From positions 1 to 39,914 of the forward strand of contig JAISMJ010000054.1 in assembly GCA_031276815.1 (NCBI GenBank): a DNA stretch of 39,914 nucleotides, written 5' to 3'. Under the pieces are notes generated by a model. The model did not search any database, was not told where the DNA came from, and was given only the letters and a program-made list of their open reading frames with translations. Shown here one piece after another: positions 26,691 through 36,634 of this stretch (position 1 is the stretch's first letter; each line of letters begins with the position of its first letter). A program made the position numbers and the translations under genes. The stretch comes from Treponema sp. GTDB taxonomy: Bacteria > Spirochaetota > Spirochaetia > Treponematales > Breznakiellaceae.

Positions 26691-27511
26691 GTGGTACCCT
26701 TTTCCGGCTGCGCCGCCGCGTCCGATCCGAGGTACGCTTTGATCACCGCCGGATTCGCGCGTATGTCCGCAGGAACACCTACGGCTATGGTCCGCCCGTA
26801 ATCAAGCACGATAAGCCGTTCACAAATGCCCATGACCATGTTCATATCGTGTTCAATCAGGAGGATCGTAAGCCGGAACTGCTTTCTGATAAAGGAGACA
26901 AGCTCCATAAGCTCGCGCGTCTCCTGCGGGTTCATGCCTGCGGCGGGTTCGTCAAGAAGCAAGAGACTCGGACGCGCCGCAAGCGCACGGGCGATTTCCA
27001 GCTTGCGCTGCTCGCCGTAGGGCAGGCTTCCGGTGCGCTCATGTTTTTTATGCAGAATACGGAACAGTTCAAGCAGCCCGTCCGCCCGTTCAGTAATCCG
27101 CTCTTCATCTCTATAAAAGCGTTTTGACCGGAACAATACGTCAAGAGGATGCGCTTCACGTTGTGAATGGAGCGCAATCCGCACGTTATCTTCTACGGAC
27201 AAATTGCCGAACAACCTGATATTCTGAAACGTCCGCGCTATGCCGATACGGTTTAATGCGGCGGGCGTTTTGTTTTCAACGGAAAAAGACTGCCCGTCCC
27301 TATTCCGGAAGGTAATGGTTCCGGCGGTAGGCTTGTAAAGACCTGAAAGCATATTGAATACTGTGGTCTTACCCGCGCCGTTTGGTCCGATTAAACCAAC
27401 AAGTTCGCCGTCCTGCAGTTCACAGGAAAAACCGCTTACCGCAGTAAGTCCGCCGAATACGATAGAGAGGTTCTGTACGCGGAGAATAGGTTCGTGCATT
27501 TCACCGTTCAT
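26684..27511 (-). CDS. livG: Branched-chain amino acid ABC transporter ATP-binding protein
   Basis: GPNGAGKTTVFNMLSGLYKPTAG, ARTFQNIRLF, LLLLDEPAAGMNPQET, LLIEHDMNMVM. Confidence 0.94.
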   Translation of the reverse strand: MNGEMHEPILRVQNLSIVFGGLTAVSGFSCELQDGELVGLIGPNGAGKTTVFNMLSGLYKPTAGTITFRNRDGQSFSVENKTPAALNRIGIARTFQNIRLFGNLSVEDNVRIALHSQREAHPLDVLFRSKRFYRDEERITERADGLLELFRILHKKHERTGSLPYGEQRKLEIARALAARPSLLLLDEPAAGMNPQETRELMELVSFIRKQFRLTILLIEHDMNMVMGICERLIVLDYGRTIAVGVPADIRANPAVIKAYLGSDAAAQPEKGTTC

Positions 27512-28508
27512 ATTCTTTTCTCGTTTTTAATTTTTTTGATATGTGATCGGTCATCCAATCTTTTACGCGCCTGCACAGCCTGACAAAGGACAATTCCTTC
27601 ATGCCCAGCAGTCCCTGAGGGCGGTAGAGCATCACCGCAATAAGAATGAGCGGGTAGATGATGAGCCGGTAATCCCGCAGGAAACGGAGGAATTCTTGTA
27701 AATACGTCAATATGTATGCAGCGAGTATAGCGCCGGTCATGGAGCCCATGCCGCCCAGCACGACGAAGATGAGATAATCTATGCTTTTGTTGAATGAGGC
27801 GATATCAGGCTTTACGAACCCGATGATCGCGGCGTACAAGCCGCCGCCCAAGCCGGCGATGAAGGACGCAATGACAAAGCCTATCATTTTATAGCGGAAA
27901 ACGCTGACGCCGTGTGAGTTTGCCGCGATTTCATCTTCCCGCACCGCGAGAATAGCTCTGCCGTACGTTGAACGCAGGAAATTTTGCAACAAGACGATGA
28001 TGGCGGCAAGCGTCCCGGTGATGACGAAGAAAGAAAGCGCGGGGTAAACCGCGAGGATAGTCGTGAACCGTCTCCCGTTTGCGCCGCCTGAAACGGCTTT
28101 TATGTTTATCAGTATGACGCGGATAATTTCGCCGAATCCGAGCGTTACGATAGCGAGGTAATCGCCGGATAGTTTTAAGGTGGGAAATCCGATGAAAAAC
28201 CCGAAACATGCGGTAACAACGCTCGCAATAATGACGGAAACCGGCAGCGGAATACCCATATCGAGCGTGAATACGATGGTTGCGTACGCGCCGATTGCCA
28301 TAAAACCCGCTTGTCCAAGGGAAAGCTGTCCGGTAATGCCCGTTATAGTGTTCACGCTGACGGCAAGCAAAGCGTTCACGCCCGCCAACGTTATGATTTG
28401 CGCAATATATGCGTTTATAACGCCGTATTGTATGAGGATTGCCGGAACACATACCGCGAGTACGGCAAAAACGCCCGGAATAAGGGTGTTTTTCATGCGT
28501 GTCGTCAC
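27501..28508 (-). CDS. livM: Branched-chain amino acid ABC transporter permease
   Basis: TM protein with GITGQLSLGQAGFMAIGAYAT and LRSTYGRAILAVREDEIAANSHGVSVFRYKMIGF. Confidence 0.93.
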   Translation of the reverse strand: MTTRMKNTLIPGVFAVLAVCVPAILIQYGVINAYIAQIITLAGVNALLAVSVNTITGITGQLSLGQAGFMAIGAYATIVFTLDMGIPLPVSVIIASVVTACFGFFIGFPTLKLSGDYLAIVTLGFGEIIRVILINIKAVSGGANGRRFTTILAVYPALSFFVITGTLAAIIVLLQNFLRSTYGRAILAVREDEIAANSHGVSVFRYKMIGFVIASFIAGLGGGLYAAIIGFVKPDIASFNKSIDYLIFVVLGGMGSMTGAILAAYILTYLQEFLRFLRDYRLIIYPLILIAVMLYRPQGLLGMKELSFVRLCRRVKDWMTDHISKKLKTRKEYER

Positions 28509-29416
28509 ACTTTTACTCCCGTTTTTTTCCCTAAAATGCCGGACGGCTTCACCAGCAGAATGACGATGAGTATGGAAAACGAAATAGCGTCCGCGTACTG
28601 CGAAGATATGAAGCCCTTGGTGAGGGTTTCCGCAATGCCGAGCAGCAGTCCACCAAGCATCGCGCCCGGCACTGAGCCGATGCCGCCGAGCACTGCGGCG
28701 ACAAACGCCTTGAGACCCGGCATAGTACCCATAGTGGGTGAAATCTGCGGATAGGCGCAGGCGTACAAGATGCCGCCCGCCGCCGCGAGTATGGAGCCGA
28801 GCGCGAATGTGAAGGAAATGACGCCGTTTACCGATACTCCCATGAGGCTTGACGCCTGAAGATCAAACGATACGGCTTGCATCGCCTTGCCCCGCCGGGT
28901 GTAGTTGATAACATAGTTGAGCGCAAGCATGAGGATCGCGGAAAGCGCGATCACAATAAGCTGGATATTTGAGATGGACACGGGACCAAGGCTGATAGCG
29001 CTTACCGGCGGACGGGGAAACTGCCGGGGATTGGGTCCGATGAAGGGCAGCACCCGCGCGCCGTTCTGCAATATAAGAGATACCGCAATGGCGGTGATAA
29101 GCGAATTGAGGCGCGGCGCGGAACGGAGCGGTCTATACGCGAACCGTTCAATACACACGCCGAGAAAGGCGCAGAATGTCATGGAAAAGATGAAAGCGCC
29201 GGCAAGTGCGCCCATGCTGACGCTGTCCGCGTTTCCGGCGCTTAACCACGTAAGCGCAAAATACGCGGCGTACGCGCCGGCCATCAGTACATCTCCGTGC
29301 GCGAAATTGATAAGCAGCACTATGCCGTACACCATCGTATATCCGAGTGCGATAAGAGCATAGATACTGCCGAGTGAGATTCCATTGATCAACTGTTGTA
29401 AAAATATGATGAACAC
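28505..29416 (-). CDS. livH: Branched-chain amino acid ABC transporter permease
   Basis: LINGISLGSIYALIALGYTMVYGIVLLINFAHGDVLMAGAYAAY. Confidence 0.94.
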   Translation of the reverse strand: MFIIFLQQLINGISLGSIYALIALGYTMVYGIVLLINFAHGDVLMAGAYAAYFALTWLSAGNADSVSMGALAGAFIFSMTFCAFLGVCIERFAYRPLRSAPRLNSLITAIAVSLILQNGARVLPFIGPNPRQFPRPPVSAISLGPVSISNIQLIVIALSAILMLALNYVINYTRRGKAMQAVSFDLQASSLMGVSVNGVISFTFALGSILAAAGGILYACAYPQISPTMGTMPGLKAFVAAVLGGIGSVPGAMLGGLLLGIAETLTKGFISSQYADAISFSILIVILLVKPSGILGKKTGVKV

Positions 29417-29445
29417 GCCGGCTTCGCTTTGCGCTTTTTATAACG

Positions 29446-30597
29446 TTATGGGTTTACCGTTGTCTTATAGACGGTGGTCAGTTTGCCGTCTCCACTTTTC
29501 ACCAATTCCACCATTACCGCGGATTTGATAGGGTTGCGCCTGCTGTCGAACGTGAGGTTGCCGGTAACGTAATTGCCGTTGGTTTGGACAAGGGCATCAC
29601 GGACGCTGGTTGAGTCAACGGCGTTTGCCCTGACGATGGCGTCCCGTATCATGTACAGAGAATCATAGCCGAGTGCGGCGAAGGATACCGGCACTGACTG
29701 GTACTTTTCCTGAAACGCCCTGACGAAGCCGACCACTTTGGGATCGGTGGAGTCAGCGGCGTAGTGGTTTGAGTAAAAGCCGTTGAGAACTTCGTCTCCC
29801 GCATTCTCGGTAAGACCGTCCCAGCCGTCCGCGCCGACAATCGGAGTATTGATGCCTTGGGCGCGGAGCTGTTTGGCAATCAGCGATACGGTTGAATAAT
29901 AATCGGGAAGGTAGACCACATCGGGATTAGCCGTCTTGATTTTGGTAAGCTGGGCGTTGAAGTCAACGTCTCCCGTAATGTAGGATTCGTTTGCTACAAT
30001 GGCGCCGCCCCGCTGCTGGAATGCGGTCATGAAATTGTCTCTAAGACCAACCGAGTAATCATTGCCGTTGTCATAGAGAATAGCCGCGTTCTTTGCGCCG
30101 AGGTTCGCCGCCGCAAAAATACCGCCTACTGTCCCTTGGAACGGATCGATGAAGCATGTGCGGAAAATATAATCGCCCGCATCGGTTATGGAAGCCATAG
30201 TTGCGGCGGGCGCTACCAATAACACCTTCTGCGCCTGGGCAAGAGACGTTATCGCCTGCGTACAGCCGGACGTAAGCGATCCGATAATAAGAGACGCCTT
30301 ATCGCTCGTGGTAAGCTTTTTGTAGGCGTTGACGGTTTTTTCAGGATTGCCTTCGTCATCCTCAGAAATAAGCGTAATTTTCTTGCCGTTTACGCCGCCT
30401 TTCGCGTTGATTTCCGCAATGGCAAGCTCAATACCATTCTTGCACTCAACGCCGTACACCGCTACGGGTCCTGAAAGCGGAAAAATACCGCCTATGATGA
30501 TAGCGTCCGCATCTTTAGCTTTACAGCCGGCAAACGTAACGAGCGCAACGCAGGCGCACACTGCGGACAAGAAACCGAATTTTTGCATTTTTTGCAT
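29446..30597 (-). CDS. livJ: Branched-chain amino acid ABC transporter substrate-binding lipoprotein
   Basis: GGIFPLSGPVAVYGVECKNGIELAIAEINAKGGVNGKKITLISEDDEGNPEKTVNAYKKL; lipobox TFAGC. Confidence 0.93.
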   Translation of the reverse strand: MQKMQKFGFLSAVCACVALVTFAGCKAKDADAIIIGGIFPLSGPVAVYGVECKNGIELAIAEINAKGGVNGKKITLISEDDEGNPEKTVNAYKKLTTSDKASLIIGSLTSGCTQAITSLAQAQKVLLVAPAATMASITDAGDYIFRTCFIDPFQGTVGGIFAAANLGAKNAAILYDNGNDYSVGLRDNFMTAFQQRGGAIVANESYITGDVDFNAQLTKIKTANPDVVYLPDYYSTVSLIAKQLRAQGINTPIVGADGWDGLTENAGDEVLNGFYSNHYAADSTDPKVVGFVRAFQEKYQSVPVSFAALGYDSLYMIRDAIVRANAVDSTSVRDALVQTNGNYVTGNLTFDSRRNPIKSAVMVELVKSGDGKLTTVYKTTVNP

Positions 30598-30809
30598 ATA
30601 AGCCTCCTTAAGACTTCTTATATAGATTATTATGATTATAATAAAAAACAGAAAAAATGTCTATATCTATAGGGGAGATGGGTAATTGTACTATAAACAA
30701 CATGCTCCTACCCGCGCAATGACAAAAAGGGAGCGCCGCTTCGGGAAAAGCGGACGCATCGTTCCCAATGCCGATGCACTCTTTCGTGGAATTTGCTATG
30801 GCAAACTCT

Positions 30810-30845
30810 GAACATACATGAGCCGCTCGCGGTTCATGTATGTTC
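30810..30845. other. Long hairpin between the 30866-31660 gene and livJ
   Basis: GAACATACATGA-gCCGctcgCGGt-TCATGTATGTTC: 12-bp outer arms plus inner CCG/CGG. Confidence 0.7.
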
Positions 30846-30865
30846 GCTTCCCTCGCTCCTTTTCA

Positions 30866-31660
30866 TTAGTCCTTCCACGGAAATATGAAACTCTTGAAGC
30901 TCCGCGTCCCCGTTTTTTCACGCTCATCGATCAGGAGTTCATCCCACGGGATTTTCGGACGTTTGCCGCCGGCGCCGATGGCTTCAGGATGAGTCTCAAG
31001 CCAGTCATATTTGAGAAGCCGCAAGCGGAACCCTTCATCCAGAAAGAGGAGTATCCCCGCAGGTCCGGGAAGCATGAATGCGAGGAAAACCGACAGCGCC
31101 AGAAGTATGAGATTATGGATAAAGGAAAAAACGCAAAAGCCCAAATTGTCAAAAAAAACGAGGAAGCACTTTTTTATGCTCACCTTGACCGTATTGTTCA
31201 TACGGGAACGTATCGTAAGGAAGAACTGCAAAGAAAGCGCCGCCGCCGCCAAGAACCAAAACAGCAGCATACCGAGCACCCAACTCACAGGACTCGTCAT
31301 GCTGAAATAATACGGCAGTACAACCGTGATGACAATTCCCATAAGGATCACAAACCCGCCGAAGACAAGACCGGAAAGCCATACCGTTTTGAATGATTTG
31401 AATGAGGCGAAGAAATCACGGAACCCGAAGAAACTGTAGTCCGATACCTGTTTAAGACAGAAACTTGCCGCGGCAAGGTATACGCAGCAGCACAAAACGC
31501 CCGCAGCCGATACCGCTATGGAAAGAGCCGTTATGGGTATGAGCCGCGGAATAAGGATCGGTATTACGGCGACAGCCAAAAAACCGATATTGATAAGAAC
31601 AATCTTGAATAAATTGTCCCATAAGTCGAAAAACGTCTTTTTTATCAGGAAACCAATCAT
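30866..31660 (-). CDS. Hypothetical multi-pass membrane protein
   Basis: 264 aa with several hydrophobic segments; no family recognised. Confidence 0.7.
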   Translation of the reverse strand: MIGFLIKKTFFDLWDNLFKIVLINIGFLAVAVIPILIPRLIPITALSIAVSAAGVLCCCVYLAAASFCLKQVSDYSFFGFRDFFASFKSFKTVWLSGLVFGGFVILMGIVITVVLPYYFSMTSPVSWVLGMLLFWFLAAAALSLQFFLTIRSRMNNTVKVSIKKCFLVFFDNLGFCVFSFIHNLILLALSVFLAFMLPGPAGILLFLDEGFRLRLLKYDWLETHPEAIGAGGKRPKIPWDELLIDEREKTGTRSFKSFIFPWKD

Positions 31661-31829
31661 TATTCAACTATACCGTATTACCTTTCATTTAACAAGGCTT
31701 GACAAAGCGTTTTTGTTTTTCTTTTGCTCTTTTAACAGAACAATGGTTATGCTCCGGTTAGTCCCGCAGGTTGGAATAGGCTATGCCGTAATGGTAAAAA
31801 CGCGAATTTCGACCTATTAAAAATAACGA

Positions 31830-31859
31830 TTGACAAGAACTATAACTATAAAGTATACT
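31830..31859 (+). promoter_or_regulatory. sigma70-type promoter, probably for eno
   Basis: TTGACA (31830-31835)-18 nt-TATACT (31854-31859). Confidence 0.6.
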
Positions 31860-31874
31860 CCAAGAAGAATTTAA

Positions 31875-33404
<1,530 letters not shown>

Positions 33405-33472
33405 GCGCGGCGGGGGGATAGGGAAACCGCGGGCTTGTCAGCTACCATTCCGGTTATTCCCGCCTTTTGTCC

Positions 33473-34282
33473 CTATTCCTCCCGTTTCGCCTCCTCCCAA
33501 AAAGTCTCCATTACCGCCCTATGTTCTTTCTTCATTTCACGCGCCGTTTCTTTCATCTTTTTTTCTATATACTTAAAACGGGTTACGAATTTGGTATTAG
33601 CGCGTTGAAGCGCTATTGACGGTTCAACGTTCAAAAAGCGACAGAGATTTATGACCGTGAAAAGCAAATCGCCTAATTCCGCTTCCAAAGCGGGACGGTC
33701 GATGCGTTCCGCGCCGAATTCATCGCGGACTTCACCAAGTTCTTCTTGAATTTTGTCAAGAATACCGTCCGGCGCATCCCAATCAAAGCCCAGACGCGCC
33801 GCTTTTTTTTGAAGTTTGTACGCCCGGTCAAGGGGCGGCAGGGACTTCGACACGTCATCCAGCGCCGAATCTTTCGGGGCGCGTCCTTCTTGTTCAACCT
33901 TGATTTTCGCCCAATTTTGCAGCACTTCCCCGCTGTCATTCACTTTCACGTCTCCAAATACGTGCGGGTGGCGGCGGACGAGCTTTTCCGAGATGGTTTC
34001 CAGTACTTCGGAGACGGAAAACAGCCCTTCCTGTTCGTGCATATAGGAAATCATAGTAACGAGCAGGAATATATCGCCGAGTTCTTCTTTGATATGTTCG
34101 GGTTTCTGTTCGTCAATGGCTTCTATACATTCATAGGTTTCTTCAATTAAATCGCCTCTCATCGTTGAAGGCGTCTGTTCTCTGTCCCAAGGACAGCCGT
34201 CCGGGGCGCGGAGCCTCGCGACAATATCATACAAGCCTTTGAAGGCGTCAGATTCCGTTTTCATGAGAGTAATAAAGAACAT
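33473..34282 (-). CDS. mazG: Nucleoside triphosphate pyrophosphohydrolase MazG
   Basis: LRAPDGCPWDREQTPSTMRGDLIEETYECIEAID; EELGDIFLLVTMISYM; ELGDLLFTVINLCRF. Confidence 0.94.
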   Translation of the reverse strand: MFFITLMKTESDAFKGLYDIVARLRAPDGCPWDREQTPSTMRGDLIEETYECIEAIDEQKPEHIKEELGDIFLLVTMISYMHEQEGLFSVSEVLETISEKLVRRHPHVFGDVKVNDSGEVLQNWAKIKVEQEGRAPKDSALDDVSKSLPPLDRAYKLQKKAARLGFDWDAPDGILDKIQEELGEVRDEFGAERIDRPALEAELGDLLFTVINLCRFLNVEPSIALQRANTKFVTRFKYIEKKMKETAREMKKEHRAVMETFWEEAKREE

Positions 34283-34360
34283 AATCGCAAAAAAAAATCA
34301 ACCCCGCCGCCTTCGCGTCTTTGTATCCAAGACAAAAATAGGGAAGGAACGATCCCATAC

Positions 34361-34390
34361 TTGACATTGTCATTCTCTTGTTTTTATAAT
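34361..34390 (+). promoter_or_regulatory. sigma70-type promoter
   Basis: TTGACA-18 nt-TATAAT upstream of the 34412 gene. Confidence 0.65.
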
Positions 34391-34411
34391 GAAAATAGTT
34401 TAGGAGGTTTT

Positions 34412-35095
34412 ATGCATAAGCATATTACTGTTGGATTTTTTGCGGCTATTGCAGCCGCGATCTTTGTCAGTTGCGGAGGAGGCTCCGCAAATATTGATTA
34501 CCGCATGAATATTGTGGGGCTGGACGCCAATTCTTACTTCAAGTGGAGCGCTAAGGGCGTGTCGGTAACGGATAGTTTCGATGCCGCGACCAGCGCGAGT
34601 AAGGCGCAATCAACGTCTCGTTTTGATAAAGCCGTAACGTATGATGTTCCTGAAAACGCGGCGAAGCATACGGGGTATACCATCCCAAGCGGCTTGCGTT
34701 CCTTATTCCTCTATCCGGTCGCGAGCGATGATACACGCGCCTATGACAACCTTACGGTAACGGCTAACGGCAAACAAGTTACTATCCGTTACGTTCACCG
34801 CGATTCGGCGTATGAGATAACCACGGACGCTAACGGTAAACTTGACGTAACGCAGGCGTGCAAAGTCGCGCGGGGCGTCGCTTCCACCGAGGATCAGCAT
34901 ACATTCACCTTGAAACCCGAATTCTCCAAAACCGGACAAGCGTCCGGCAATATGGCGGATTTCGACTGGTCTAAAGCTGTTTTGACGCCCGATGTGTTCA
35001 ACAATAACGCGACCCGCCATTATACCGGCGCTTTAGACGTAGCTTTTACAAACAATATTCTTACCATCAAAGGCGCGCTCAAAGAAGTTAAATAA
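34412..35095 (+). CDS. Hypothetical lipoprotein
   Basis: MHKHITVGFFAAIAAAIFVSCGGGS lipobox; GGAGG RBS before ATG 34412; no recognised domain. Confidence 0.75.
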   Translation: MHKHITVGFFAAIAAAIFVSCGGGSANIDYRMNIVGLDANSYFKWSAKGVSVTDSFDAATSASKAQSTSRFDKAVTYDVPENAAKHTGYTIPSGLRSLFLYPVASDDTRAYDNLTVTANGKQVTIRYVHRDSAYEITTDANGKLDVTQACKVARGVASTEDQHTFTLKPEFSKTGQASGNMADFDWSKAVLTPDVFNNNATRHYTGALDVAFTNNILTIKGALKEVK

Positions 35096-35203
35096 GATTT
35101 ATCGTATGCCGGTTTGAAGGGCGTTTGTGGGGCTACCCGCCCGTCACATAACGCCCTCCATACGGCGGCGGTTTCTTTTTCAAGTTTTTTCAATCCAAAA
35201 CCC

Positions 35204-36547
35204 ATGAATAATCAGGAAAACAAAAAATTTATTCTTATGACGACCGCGCCGGTGGAAAAGCTCGTCATAAGAATGGCTGTCCCAACCGTGATCATTATGC
35301 TGGTATCGGCGCTATACAATATGGCGGACACCTATTTTGTGGGTTCTTTAGGCACAAGCCAGACCGCCGCCGTTGGCATTACCTTCTCGCTCATGGCAAT
35401 CATTCAGGCTATCGGGTTTTTCTTTGGACAAGGCGCGGGCAACTATCTTTCGCGCACGCTGGGCGAAAAGGACATGCGGGGCGCGGGGCGTATGGCCGCG
35501 ACCGCCTGTTTCACCGCGTTCGGATTCGGCTGCGTCCTCTCCCTAGCCGGCACCCTGTTTATTACGCCGCTTGCCCGCCTCTTGGGAGCGACGGACACCA
35601 TCCTGCCCTATGCCCGCGCCTATCTGCGCTTCATCCTGCTTGCCGCTCCGTTTATGATAAGCTCCTTCATGCTGAACAACATGCTCCGTTTTCAGGGAAA
35701 CGCCTCGCTGTCCATGATCGGCATGGTTTCGGGCGCGGTACTCAACGTTGGATTAGACCCGCTGTTCATATTCACGTTTGATTTGGGAGTCATGGGCGCT
35801 TCTCTCGCCACCATGATAAGTCAGATCGTGAGCTGCTCGATCCTCTTTATCATAAGCTGCGCGAGGAGCGATACTGTGCCTATTTCGCCCCGCAATTTTT
35901 CGCCCCAACCCGCAATCTACGCGGAAATAGCGCGGAGCGGCCTGCCCTCTCTGTTACGGCAGGCGCTGATAAGCATCGCGACCATGTGTTTAAATCACGC
36001 GGCTGGCAGCTTTGGCGATCAGACCATAGCGGCGATTTCCATTGTCAACCGCATAACGCTCATAGCGGGCGCGGCGCTGCTGGGGATTGGACAGGGATTT
36101 CAGCCGGTATGCGGGTTCAATGTTGGGGCGAAGAAGTTTGACCGCGTGAAAAAAGCGTTCTGGTTTTCGGTGCGTACAACAACCGTGGCGCTCACCGCGC
36201 TTGCCGCCGCCGCTTTTGTGTTCGCGCCGCATATCATCGCGTGGTTCAGGAAAGACGACGCCGGCGTGATCGAAACCGGCGCGTTGGCACTGCGGTTTCA
36301 ATGCCTAGCCATGCCGCTCAGCGCGTGGATAGTGCTTAACAACATGTTCCTGCAAACATCGGGCAACGCGCTTTCCGCGAGTATATTAGCCTTTGCCCGT
36401 CAAGGGCTGTTCCTTATCCCGCTCATTCTTATCCTTACGCCCCTCTTAGGCGTGCGCGGCATCCAGCTCGCCGCGCCCATTGCGGATGCGTGCGCCTTTA
36501 TTGTGGCGATTCCGCTTGGCGCAAAGGCGCTGCGAAAGATGGGATAA
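35204..36547 (+). CDS. MATE family efflux transporter (ORF opens at 35114)
   Basis: VIIMLVSALYNMADTYFVGSLGTSQTAAVGITF; FFFGQGAGNYLSRTLGEKD; multi-TM. Confidence 0.92.
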   Translation: MNNQENKKFILMTTAPVEKLVIRMAVPTVIIMLVSALYNMADTYFVGSLGTSQTAAVGITFSLMAIIQAIGFFFGQGAGNYLSRTLGEKDMRGAGRMAATACFTAFGFGCVLSLAGTLFITPLARLLGATDTILPYARAYLRFILLAAPFMISSFMLNNMLRFQGNASLSMIGMVSGAVLNVGLDPLFIFTFDLGVMGASLATMISQIVSCSILFIISCARSDTVPISPRNFSPQPAIYAEIARSGLPSLLRQALISIATMCLNHAAGSFGDQTIAAISIVNRITLIAGAALLGIGQGFQPVCGFNVGAKKFDRVKKAFWFSVRTTTVALTALAAAAFVFAPHIIAWFRKDDAGVIETGALALRFQCLAMPLSAWIVLNNMFLQTSGNALSASILAFARQGLFLIPLILILTPLLGVRGIQLAAPIADACAFIVAIPLGAKALRKMG

Positions 36548-36572
36548 CACATACTCCAAAAAGACGTTCCCA

Positions 36573-36608
36573 CAAAAAAAGCCCGGGCTTCATGATAAAA
36601 CCCGGGCT
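36573..36608 (-). terminator. Intrinsic terminator of the minus-strand lipoprotein operon
   Basis: Minus strand AGCCCGGG-loop-CCCGGGCT followed by TTTTTTT. Confidence 0.88.
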
Positions 36609-36634
36609 AACTGCGGCTAACGCCTATTTACTGT

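Noticed and set aside
33405-33490. Partial long-range repeat GGGGGGATAGGGA / TCCCTATTCCTCCC between eno and mazG as a terminator
   Set aside because: Imperfect pairing, 45-nt loop and overlap with the mazG 3' end; not convincing.
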